A stretch of DNA of 15,900 nt. Source: JBEVNX01 sp040507895 (GTDB taxonomy: Bacteria; Desulfobacterota; Binatia; JACPRU01). Location of the stretch: assembly GCA_040507895.1 (NCBI GenBank), contig JBEVNX010000242.1, positions 1 through 15,900 of the forward strand. Direction: 5' to 3'. This document shows, one piece after another, positions 7,174 to 14,086 of the stretch (its first letter is position 1; every line of letters starts with the position of its first letter). Both the position numbers and the translations under genes were made by a program. The notes under the pieces are model-generated. The model ran no database searches. It was not told where the DNA came from and was given only the letters and a program-made list of their open reading frames with translations.

Positions 7174-8238
7174 ATGAAGGTCTTCATCACCGGCGGAGCC
7201 GGGTTCATCGGCTGCCATTTGTCGGAACGCTTGCTCGAGCGCGGCGACCAGGTGCTCGTGCTCGACGACCTGTCGACGGGACAGATGGACAACGTCGCTC
7301 ACCTCGTGGGCCGCCGCGGCTTCGAACACCGCATCGGCAACGTGACGGACGTTCCGCTGGTGACCGAGCTCGTGGATCGCTGTGATCTCACGGTGCATCT
7401 CGCCGCGGCGGTCGGTGTCCGGCTCATCGTGGAAAAGCCGGTGCACACCATCGAGACCAACGTGCGCGGCACTGAAGTGGTTTTGGCCGCCGCGGCGAAG
7501 AAGCAAAAGCTTGTGGTCGTCGCCTCGACCTCGGAAGTCTACGGTAAGAGCTCGAAGATCCCGTTCGCGGAAGACGACGATCTGCATCTCGGGCCGACGA
7601 GGCATTCGCGGTGGGCCTATGCGTGCTCCAAGGCGCTCGATGAGTGGCTGGCGCTCGCATACTGGCGCGAGAAGCAGGTGCCCGTCATCATCGTGCGACT
7701 CTTCAACACGGTCGGGCCGCGGCAGACCGGGCGCTATGGAATGGTGCTGCCGAACTTCGCCGGCCAGGCGTTGCGCGGCGATCCCATTCGCGTGTTCGGC
7801 ACCGGTGAGCAGACTCGCTGCTTCGGTCACGTTCGAGAATCGGTCGAAGCGATCCTTCGCCTGTTCGAAACCCCGGCGGCGATCGGTGAGGTGGTGAATC
7901 TCGGCGCCGATCGCGAAGTCACCATCAATCGGCTCGCCGAGATGGTGCGCGACGTCGCGGGTAGCTCGTCCGAAATCGTTCACGTGCCGTACGACGAGGC
8001 TTACGCTCAGGGCTTCGAGGACCTCGAGCGTCGGGTTCCCGACCTGCGCAAGCTCGAGCGACTCACCGGCTTTCGCTTCTCGACTCCACTCGAGCAGATC
8101 GTGGAGGACGTCGTCGACGATCAGCGACGCCGCCTTGGAGCCAAGACCCGCCAGCCCCGGTTCGATCGAGCTGCGCGACAGCGTGTTCCGCCCGCTCGCG
8201 TCGGCGGGCATCGGCGCCGAGCGCCCGCACGCGGTTGA
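7174..8238 (+). CDS. NAD-dependent nucleotide-sugar epimerase/dehydratase (extended SDR)
   Basis: Cytosolic extended short-chain dehydrogenase that modifies a nucleotide-linked sugar. From ATG 7174 the protein is 354 residues. The NAD-binding motif TGGAGFIGCHL lies at 6-16, followed by the acidic VLVLDDLSTG (27-36). The substrate side has LAAAVGVRLIVEKPVHTIET (76-95) and ASTSEVYG (117-124), and the catalytic pair is Y149-x3-K153 in YACSK. This pattern occurs in UDP-glucuronate decarboxylase- and UDP-glucose 4-epimerase-like enzymes of exopolysaccharide clusters; the exact reaction cannot be assigned. The conserved fold seems to end near VVDDQRRRLGA, about residue 322. The last 30 or so residues are Arg/Pro/Ala-rich and may be an unselected extension. 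The 75-base in-frame extension upstream overlaps the previous gene and was not used. No strong ribosome binding site precedes the ATG. Confidence 0.9.
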   Translation: MKVFITGGAGFIGCHLSERLLERGDQVLVLDDLSTGQMDNVAHLVGRRGFEHRIGNVTDVPLVTELVDRCDLTVHLAAAVGVRLIVEKPVHTIETNVRGTEVVLAAAAKKQKLVVVASTSEVYGKSSKIPFAEDDDLHLGPTRHSRWAYACSKALDEWLALAYWREKQVPVIIVRLFNTVGPRQTGRYGMVLPNFAGQALRGDPIRVFGTGEQTRCFGHVRESVEAILRLFETPAAIGEVVNLGADREVTINRLAEMVRDVAGSSSEIVHVPYDEAYAQGFEDLERRVPDLRKLERLTGFRFSTPLEQIVEDVVDDQRRRLGAKTRQPRFDRAARQRVPPARVGGHRRRAPARG

Positions 8239-8450
8239 GCGCACCCCCGGCCCTGGACGGGATGCAGGCCGTGGCCGTCTCCCCGCTGCGGAACGACGAC
8301 ATCCACCGCTGCCGGCGAGCCGCCGCGATGCACGGATGCGGGTCGCCGATTGGTGATCTCCAGGTCGCGATTCTTGCGGCGGCGTGGCTCGACCTCGAGC
8401 GTTCGGGGCCGCTGAGGAAGCACTCTTCGTGCCGCGCCGCTCGGTGGTGA
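8235..8450 (+). pseudogene. Possible remnant of a small gene between the epimerase and lyase genes
   Basis: A 71-codon frame starts with TTG inside the epimerase stop (TTGA) and ends at TGA 8448-8450, already within the lyase gene. Its early part, from ATG 8262, reads MQAVAVSPLRNDDIH. This resembles the beta-strand and first helix that open GNAT acetyltransferases, and the following AAAMHG and GDLQVAILAAAWL loosely fit the next helices. No acetyl-CoA-binding motif follows and the frame breaks off, so if it was a gene it is decayed or truncated. The similarity is weak and may be chance. It is reported because the 190 bases between two otherwise tightly packed genes are unexplained. Confidence 0.2.
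8414..8420 (+). promoter_or_regulatory. Ribosome binding site deciding the lyase gene start
   Basis: GAGGAAG lies 8 bases before GTG 8429, an ideal spacing. The frame extends further upstream to GTG 8384, which has no comparable site, so translation most likely begins at 8429. Confidence 0.6.
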
Positions 8451-10561
8451 AGCTCGGGTTGCTTTGTCGCGAGCTCGTCTCGCGACCGCCGCGAGACGTC
8501 GTGCGAAAAGGCGCGTGGTGGCTCCGCCGCTCGCTTTCTTCGACCCTCCAGCACCGCAAGGACCGGCGCTCGCCGTCCTATTCCGCCGTCGAGCCCTCGG
8601 GCGCCAGTTCACTCTGCTGCTACTTCACGGGTCCGAGCGCCGACGAGTTGCGTGACGACCTGGAGGTCATTGCGCAGATCACGCGACTCCACTGTGGCCA
8701 CTGCTTCGACCTTCTCGGCTCCGGCTGGGTACACGTCCGACACGGCACGACCTGTGCCGGGCTGGAAGGCTGGCGTTACGAGGCAGGCGAAGGCGTCGCG
8801 AAGGATCACAGGGGCGAGTGGCTCCGCGGCCGCGTCTCGGATGCCAACCTCGAGCAGTCACGTCGCATCTGGCAGCTCGTCGATCCGGAGTACGTTCCGA
8901 TCGACTGGCATCGCGACTTGAAGTCCGGATACCGCTGGCCGGAGCGCGCCTGGTACCGCGACATTCGGGTCGACGAGTTGCCGGGTGCGGACTTGAAGGT
9001 ACCCTTGGAGCTCGCCCGAATGCACCACTTGGCACTCCTCGCCTGCGCGTATGCGCTGGCGTGCGACGGCGCCCCCGGGCTCGCACCCGCCGATGTCTAC
9101 CAGCGCGAGTTTCGCAACGAGATCCTCGATTTCGCGGCCACCAATCCACCGCGCTTCGGCGTCAACTGGTGGTGTACCATGGACGTCGCCATTCGCGTCG
9201 CGAACTGGCTCGTCGCTTACGACTTCTTTCGTTCCTACGGGGCGGCTTTCGACCGGGACTTCGATCAGACGCTGCTCGCGAGCGTCCACGACCACGCGCG
9301 GCACATTGCGGAGAACCTGGAGTGGGACCCGACGCTACGCAACAACCACTACTTGGCCGACGTGGTCGGTCTGTTGTTCGCGGCCGCCCATTTGCCGGCG
9401 AGCCAGCGCGCGAACGATTGGCTCTCGTTTGCGGTCGAGCAATTGCTCGCGGAGGTTGCGCTGCAATTCGGCGAGGACGGTTCCAACTTCGAAGGCAGTA
9501 CCTGCTATCACCGACTCTCCGCCGAGATGGTCGTCTACGCGTCTGCGCTCGTGCTCGCGTTGCCGCCCGGGCGCTCGCCGAGCGGCCGTGCCTTCGAGTT
9601 CCCCCGCGGGTACGCGCAGAGGCTCGAGAGAATGGCGGAGTTCACCATCGACTGTTCGAAGCAGGGGGGCCGGATCGCGCAGATCGGCGACAATGACAGC
9701 GGCCGGTTCTTGAAGGTGCGCCCGGCGTACATCAGGGAGCCAGCCGAGGGCGATGCCTTCAGATGGCGAGAAGACCATTTGGATCACCGTCATCTCGTGG
9801 CGGCGGTGGGCGGGTTGGTGCCGCGAGCCGATTTTGCGCGCCTCGGTGCCGGCTCGTGGGAGGGCAAGGTCATCGCGCGGGTCCTTCGCGGAGCTCCCCT
9901 CGGTGTCGCGTCTGCGTCGTCCGTCCGATCCGCCGCCGCGAGCCGTCGTGTCGGCACGCAAGCCGATTGGACGCGGGCGGTTCGCGCATCGGAGGCTGCG
10001 ACCGGGTCCAAGCGGCGCACGACATGCCTCGAGTCGACCGGCGGGTCGTTGCGCGAAGGACTCGAGATCTTGGGCTATCCGAACTTCGGCCTCTGGCTCT
10101 TCCGCTCCCGACGCCTGTTTCTCGCGGTTCGCTGCGGGCGCCTGGGGCAGAACGGCCGAGGAGGCCATTCGCACAACGACCAGCTCGCCGTGGAGATCGC
10201 CATCGACGGTGTCGATCGGGTCGCCGATCCCGGCAGCTATCTCTACACGCCGCTCCCAGCGCGGCGAAACGAGTACCGATCCGTCAAGGCGCATTTCGCC
10301 CCTTGCGTCGAGGGGCGTGAGCCGAGCCGGCTCGACGTCGGCCTCTTCCGGCTTGGAGGCGACCCGCGAGGCCGTGTGCTATATTTTGGGGACGAGGGAT
10401 TCGTCGGCCAACACGAAGGTTTCGGCGCGCTCGTGCACCGGCGTGTGGCCATTGGAGAGGGGGCGGTGATGGTCGTGGATTGGTCGACGCTGGATCTCGC
10501 GGCCCCGGCGGCTCCGCCGCCGTTCTCGCGGGGCTACGGGTTGCGGAGCGACGTCGCATGA
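8429..10561 (+). CDS. Heparinase II/III-family polysaccharide lyase
   Basis: Predicted lyase that cleaves uronic-acid-containing polysaccharide by beta-elimination. From GTG 8429 the protein is 710 residues. An N-terminal alpha-helical barrel region holds RNNHYLADVVGLLFAAAH, with N305-N306, and EGSTCYHRLSAEM, with Y360-H361. The C-terminal heparinase II/III domain has GRGGHSHNDQLAVEI, with H580 and H582, then DRVADPGSYLYTP and NEYRSVKAHFAP. Conserved Asn, Tyr and His residues of this type form the active site in the family. No signal peptide is obvious; the N-terminus (VPRRSVVKLGLLCREL) is basic and not strongly hydrophobic. The protein ends soon after FSRGYG, where relatives often continue, so the last strands may be shortened. 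Similar genes sit in many exopolysaccharide clusters, where they may trim or turn over the polymer. It overlaps wecB by 4 bases (ATGA), so the two are probably co-translated. Confidence 0.88.
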   Translation: MPRRSVVKLGLLCRELVSRPPRDVVRKGAWWLRRSLSSTLQHRKDRRSPSYSAVEPSGASSLCCYFTGPSADELRDDLEVIAQITRLHCGHCFDLLGSGWVHVRHGTTCAGLEGWRYEAGEGVAKDHRGEWLRGRVSDANLEQSRRIWQLVDPEYVPIDWHRDLKSGYRWPERAWYRDIRVDELPGADLKVPLELARMHHLALLACAYALACDGAPGLAPADVYQREFRNEILDFAATNPPRFGVNWWCTMDVAIRVANWLVAYDFFRSYGAAFDRDFDQTLLASVHDHARHIAENLEWDPTLRNNHYLADVVGLLFAAAHLPASQRANDWLSFAVEQLLAEVALQFGEDGSNFEGSTCYHRLSAEMVVYASALVLALPPGRSPSGRAFEFPRGYAQRLERMAEFTIDCSKQGGRIAQIGDNDSGRFLKVRPAYIREPAEGDAFRWREDHLDHRHLVAAVGGLVPRADFARLGAGSWEGKVIARVLRGAPLGVASASSVRSAAASRRVGTQADWTRAVRASEAATGSKRRTTCLESTGGSLREGLEILGYPNFGLWLFRSRRLFLAVRCGRLGQNGRGGHSHNDQLAVEIAIDGVDRVADPGSYLYTPLPARRNEYRSVKAHFAPCVEGREPSRLDVGLFRLGGDPRGRVLYFGDEGFVGQHEGFGALVHRRVAIGEGAVMVVDWSTLDLAAPAAPPPFSRGYGLRSDVA

Positions 10562-11664
10562 TGCGCGTCCTGCACGTGGTCGGCGCGCGGCCAAACTTCA
10601 TGAAGACGGCGCCGATCATGGCCGAGATGGCGAAGCGGCCGGGCGCGTTCGAGCAGCAGCTCGTGCACACCGGCCAACACTACGACGTCAACATGTCGGA
10701 CGCCTTCTTCGCCGATCTCGCGCTGCCAGCGCCCGACGTGACCCTCGGCGTCGGATCCGGTAGCCACGCCGAGCAAACGGCACGGGTGATGATGGCGATC
10801 GAACCCTTCCTCCTTCAGTACAAACCCGACCTCGTCGTGGTCGTCGGTGACGTCAACTCGACGCTCGCGGCCACTTTGGTGGCCGCGAAGATCGGCCTTC
10901 GCGTGGCGCACGTCGAAGCCGGGCTGCGCTCGCGCGACCGGACCATGCCGGAGGAGATCAACCGGATCCTGACGGACCAAATGGCCGACCTTCTGTTCAC
11001 CACGGAGGAGAGCGCCAACGACAACCTCGCCCACGAAGGCATCCCGGAGCACAGGATCCATTTCGTAGGCAACGTGATGATCGACAGCTTGCTTCGCTCG
11101 CTCCCGCTTGCCGCGCGCTCGACCATCGTGGAGCGGCTGTCTCTGTCGGCCGGGCGCTACGCCGTGGTCACCCTGCATCGCCCCTTCAACGTCGACGAGC
11201 CGACTACGCTCCACGAGATCCTCGCGGCGCTCGGCGAGCTCGCGCGTGACTTGCCGGTGATCTTCTCGGTCCATCCCCGCACGCGCGAGCGCATCGCGGC
11301 GCTCGGCTTTCGAGCGGAGGGGTCGAACCTGCGGCTCATCGCACCACTGGGGTACGTCGACTTCCTGCGACTCTACTCGGCCGCCGCGCTGGTGCTCACC
11401 GACTCCGGTGGGTTGCAGGAAGAGACGACCTATCTCGACATTCCCTGCCTCACGCTGCGGCCCACCACGGAGCGCCCCGTCACCCTCACGCTCGGCACGA
11501 ATCGACTCGTTGCGTCCGAGCGTGACGCAATCGTGCGCGCGGCGCGAGCGAGCCTCGACCGCGGCGCAACCGACCACAAGTCTCCGCCCCCGTTCTGGGA
11601 CGGCCACGCCGCCGCGCGGATCGTGGACCTTTTGCTGAGCGACCCGTCCGGACGCGCCCGCTAA
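10558..11664 (+). CDS. wecB: UDP-N-acetylglucosamine 2-epimerase (non-hydrolysing)
   Basis: Cytosolic enzyme interconverting UDP-GlcNAc and UDP-ManNAc, the precursor for ManNAc- or ManNAcA-containing polysaccharides. The protein is 368 residues, a normal length. It opens with VLHVVGARPNFMKTAPIM (R11 and K16 in the substrate-binding loop). It continues with LVHTGQHYDVNMSD, VVVGDVNSTLA, HVEAGLRSRDRTMPEEINR (from H118), VVTLHRPFNVDE (H207), and LTDSGGLQEETTYLDIPCLT (D282 to E289 in the UDP-binding region), ending with the expected RPVTLTLGTN. ATG 10558 and ATG 10561 are consecutive in-frame codons. GGAG at 10545-10548 and the ATGA overlap with the lyase gene favour 10558. Its stop TAA abuts the stop of the converging gene with no base in between. 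No UDP-ManNAc dehydrogenase (WecC) is in the window. Confidence 0.95.
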   Translation: MMRVLHVVGARPNFMKTAPIMAEMAKRPGAFEQQLVHTGQHYDVNMSDAFFADLALPAPDVTLGVGSGSHAEQTARVMMAIEPFLLQYKPDLVVVVGDVNSTLAATLVAAKIGLRVAHVEAGLRSRDRTMPEEINRILTDQMADLLFTTEESANDNLAHEGIPEHRIHFVGNVMIDSLLRSLPLAARSTIVERLSLSAGRYAVVTLHRPFNVDEPTTLHEILAALGELARDLPVIFSVHPRTRERIAALGFRAEGSNLRLIAPLGYVDFLRLYSAAALVLTDSGGLQEETTYLDIPCLTLRPTTERPVTLTLGTNRLVASERDAIVRAARASLDRGATDHKSPPPFWDGHAAARIVDLLLSDPSGRAR

Positions 11665-13848
11665 CTAGTTCCGACTATTGGCGGCCGACGTGGGATGTTC
11701 CAGGCGAAACACGCAGACGGCCCCGGAGCAATGTGCGCGCCTCAGCGTGCCCGAGGCCTCCAAATCCCTCACAAACCTCGTCGGGCCCGGCTTTCTCTCG
11801 TCGACGTACAAGTAGTCAAGCGGTGCTGCCTCCAGAACCTCACGCAGCTCCTCGGCGCTCGTAGCCGTGAACAGCCGCTCCAGAATAGCTTTGCGAGCTT
11901 GAATCTTGGCACCCATCACCTGAAACGTGTACGGCTTTTCATAGTCGCCGAACAGCGTTCGGCGTTCGCCGATCGACGCGATCAGGGAATGATACGAGTC
12001 TAGGAATTTCCTTCCCGGACGTACTTCATCCAGCGACTGGACTACCGCGTCGTGCGACGTCCCTGTACGGATCCATTCCAACACTCGCATCTCCTCGCCA
12101 CTCACGTACGTCGGAGGAAGCTCGGGGTTTTGCAGCACTCCCGTGTATTGCAAGACGTCCGTTCCGAGCGTCAACACAGCCGGCGCGATCGCCATTGTCG
12201 CCGCCACATAAAACACGCGCCGGTGCCGCTGCTCCAAGCACCACGCCAACCCGTAAGCACTAAATGCAAGAAGCGGGATTTGAAGTATTTTGAGTGACTT
12301 GCGAATGACGAGGTTCGGTGCGCTCGGCGCGATGAGCGTGAAACCGAGCAAGAGCCAAACGCCAGCGCACGAGAGAAAACGACGGTCGAGGCGAAATGGC
12401 CGGTTCTTTACGCCGATGACGAGCCCGACGACTGCGAAAAGAAACATTGGACCGAGCTCTATGAATAGATAGACCGGTGCCCATAGGGCCATGCGATGCA
12501 GGCCGATCTCCATAGCTCCCGAATGAGTGGGCAGTATCCCGAGCCAGATGACACCGGCCAGCAAGCCAGTCAACACACCGGCGCACGCAAGGAGAGAGGG
12601 ACGGCTACCCGGCGATTTCAGCCATTGGCGAACTGCGACCACTCCCCACCAAGATATGGCCATCACCCCGAGCATCGTATCGGTCGCAGTCACCGTGCCG
12701 AGCATGAGCGCGATCAGCGCGCCGGCCTTCGTTGTCGGCTGAGCTATCCAGCTGCGCTTCACGAAAAGCAGAAAAACCACTCCGCATAGGGCCGTGACCG
12801 CATGAGGCTCATAGAGAAAGTCTCGAAACCACGAATGAGAAAGGAGCGAAAACTCAGAAAGCCCCGTCGTGAAGCGAGCCGGCACGGCGCCATGTTCCGC
12901 CGCCGCGCGGAGCAGGAACAGCACGCCGATATAGCTATAGGCAAATAAACCGAGAGCGATGGCGAGAAAGCGTGGCATAGCTGCTTCTGTTTGTTGTCGA
13001 AACAGTAATCCGAGGGATACGACGAAAAGAGTTGCGTCGATGGGAATCGTCAGAATCACGGCATCACGCGCTGTCACATCCGCCAGTATGGATATGACAG
13101 CGGGCCATAGATGATAGAACCAGTAGTAGTGAAGGACTTCGCCTGCGAAGTACGGATTCTGCGGCGGCAGACCTCGTGTGAGCTCGGCGACGATCGCAGT
13201 ATGCTGAAAGAAATCGTGATCGAAGTGAGGAATGAAACGATGGCCGGCTTCTGTCCAACGCCCCAGGTCCGCAAAGGGCCAAATGATCGTCAACAACGCA
13301 CCCGCCGCCAAAGCGAGTAGCCACGGCAGATCGCTCCGATCCTGCGAAACGCCGATCTCATCCCCAGCGGTTCCCTTGCGTTTGAGCGCGATCGCGCCAA
13401 CCAGGAGAACCAGCGCGGCGAAGACGATCCCGTCCATTCCAACGCCGATGGTGAGCCCGACCAACACCATGACGAGGCGACCGAGCATCAATCCGAGGAT
13501 CGAGCCAAAGACCAACGAAGAGAGCTTGGAAGGTTCGGCGGGTATCGCCCAACGGAACAATTGCACGCCGGCAAGGCTCGAGACCAGCGCCGTGGCGAAG
13601 GTGGCGCACACCCCGAGCCATGATGTGCCCCCGGCGACGCCGAAAAGCAGAAGCGCCAAGAACAATACCGCCATCGCGACGCTCATCTGGGTACTTCCGC
13701 TATCGGGTCCGTACACACCGCGCCCCCAGCGCGAGGAGGTCACGGAACCGATCGAACTTTTCGTGCGTCCTCGGCCGATACCTGCAGAATCGCCCGCTAT
13801 TGAAGACGGACAGTGAACCTTTTGCGGTTCTCTGACGTCCGGAAGCAT
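11665..13848 (-). CDS. Polytopic membrane protein, probable GT-C-type glycosyltransferase
   Basis: From ATG 13848 the protein is 727 residues, with about a dozen hydrophobic segments and a soluble C-terminal part of roughly 130 residues. In an outside loop it carries HFDHDFFQH (208-216) and soon after NPYFAGEVLHYYWFYHLWPA. An acidic residue in the first large loop followed by an aromatic-rich stretch is typical of GT-C enzymes that use polyprenyl-phosphate sugars, and the soluble end (VLEWIRTGTSHDAVV; LDYLYVDERKPG) also occurs in such proteins. Activity and family are inferred; I cannot name a subfamily. Start choice is uncertain. ATG 13848 has GAGGGAG at good spacing and a promoter upstream, but the first 54 codons have much weaker third-position GC bias than the body. 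ATG 13686, with GGAAG before it and directly preceding the first membrane segment, is a serious alternative. The gene is less GC-rich than the wecB side. Confidence 0.78.
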   Translation of the reverse strand: MLPDVREPQKVHCPSSIAGDSAGIGRGRTKSSIGSVTSSRWGRGVYGPDSGSTQMSVAMAVLFLALLLFGVAGGTSWLGVCATFATALVSSLAGVQLFRWAIPAEPSKLSSLVFGSILGLMLGRLVMVLVGLTIGVGMDGIVFAALVLLVGAIALKRKGTAGDEIGVSQDRSDLPWLLALAAGALLTIIWPFADLGRWTEAGHRFIPHFDHDFFQHTAIVAELTRGLPPQNPYFAGEVLHYYWFYHLWPAVISILADVTARDAVILTIPIDATLFVVSLGLLFRQQTEAAMPRFLAIALGLFAYSYIGVLFLLRAAAEHGAVPARFTTGLSEFSLLSHSWFRDFLYEPHAVTALCGVVFLLFVKRSWIAQPTTKAGALIALMLGTVTATDTMLGVMAISWWGVVAVRQWLKSPGSRPSLLACAGVLTGLLAGVIWLGILPTHSGAMEIGLHRMALWAPVYLFIELGPMFLFAVVGLVIGVKNRPFRLDRRFLSCAGVWLLLGFTLIAPSAPNLVIRKSLKILQIPLLAFSAYGLAWCLEQRHRRVFYVAATMAIAPAVLTLGTDVLQYTGVLQNPELPPTYVSGEEMRVLEWIRTGTSHDAVVQSLDEVRPGRKFLDSYHSLIASIGERRTLFGDYEKPYTFQVMGAKIQARKAILERLFTATSAEELREVLEAAPLDYLYVDERKPGPTRFVRDLEASGTLRRAHCSGAVCVFRLEHPTSAANSRN

Positions 13849-13852
13849 TTCG

Positions 13853-13859
13853 CTCCCTC
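13853..13859 (-). promoter_or_regulatory. Ribosome binding site supporting the ATG at 13848 of the minus-strand membrane protein
   Basis: On the minus strand GAGGGAG precedes ATG 13848; its GAGG core is 7 bases from the ATG. This is the stronger of the two candidate initiation sites. The other is GGAAG, 7 bases before ATG 13686. Confidence 0.45.
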
Positions 13860-13923
13860 TTCGCAAGTTCGGGCTCGAGCTTCATTGAGGTTCGCGTTCT
13901 GTATGAGCGGCGCACCCTGCCAC

Positions 13924-13952
13924 GTTATAGCCCGCGGCCGGTGCGCTTCCAA
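13924..13952 (-). promoter_or_regulatory. Sigma70-like promoter for the minus-strand membrane protein gene
   Basis: On the minus strand, TTGGAA (13952-13947) and TATAAC (13929-13924) are separated by exactly 17 bases. The -10 matches the consensus in five of six positions and the -35 in four of six. Transcription would start near 13917, about 70 bases before ATG 13848 or 230 before ATG 13686. This is one of the best promoter matches seen in the window. Confidence 0.55.
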
Positions 13953-13990
13953 AATGCCTGGTCGCCTGATTCGGTCCACCGGCCCGCTGG

Positions 13991-14028
13991 GAACAACGAC
14001 TTGCTATCCGTGTTGTTCGCTTGCTATC
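13991..14028. repeat. Nested inverted and direct repeats upstream of the O-antigen ligase gene
   Basis: GAACAAC (13991-13997) and GTTGTTC (14012-14018) form a perfect 7-bp inverted repeat around a 14-base centre. TTGCTATC occurs at 14001-14008 and again at 14021-14028, exactly 20 bases apart, which is close to two DNA helix turns. The repeats interlock within 38 bases in the divergent gap, as expected for a regulator binding region. No specific regulator is recognised. Confidence 0.5.
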
Positions 14029-14030
14029 GT
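14001..14030 (+). promoter_or_regulatory. Candidate promoter of the O-antigen ligase gene
   Basis: TTGCTA (14001-14006) and TATCGT (14025-14030), 18 bases apart, each match the sigma70 consensus in four of six positions. They coincide with the two direct-repeat copies, so the elements may be a promoter, operator half-sites or both. A weak hairpin (about 14032-14050, ACGG pairing with CCGT plus inner pairs) would lie at the 5' end of the leader, about 36 bases before ATG 14087. Confidence 0.3.
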
Positions 14031-14086
14031 TACGGGTCCGTCGGGACCGTTCGCCGAATGAGAATGGGCGAGAGATCGCTTCCGCG

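Noticed and set aside
10534..11607. A 357-codon minus-strand frame opposite wecB.
   Set aside because: wecB is unambiguous by motifs and length; the antisense frame has no recognisable domain.
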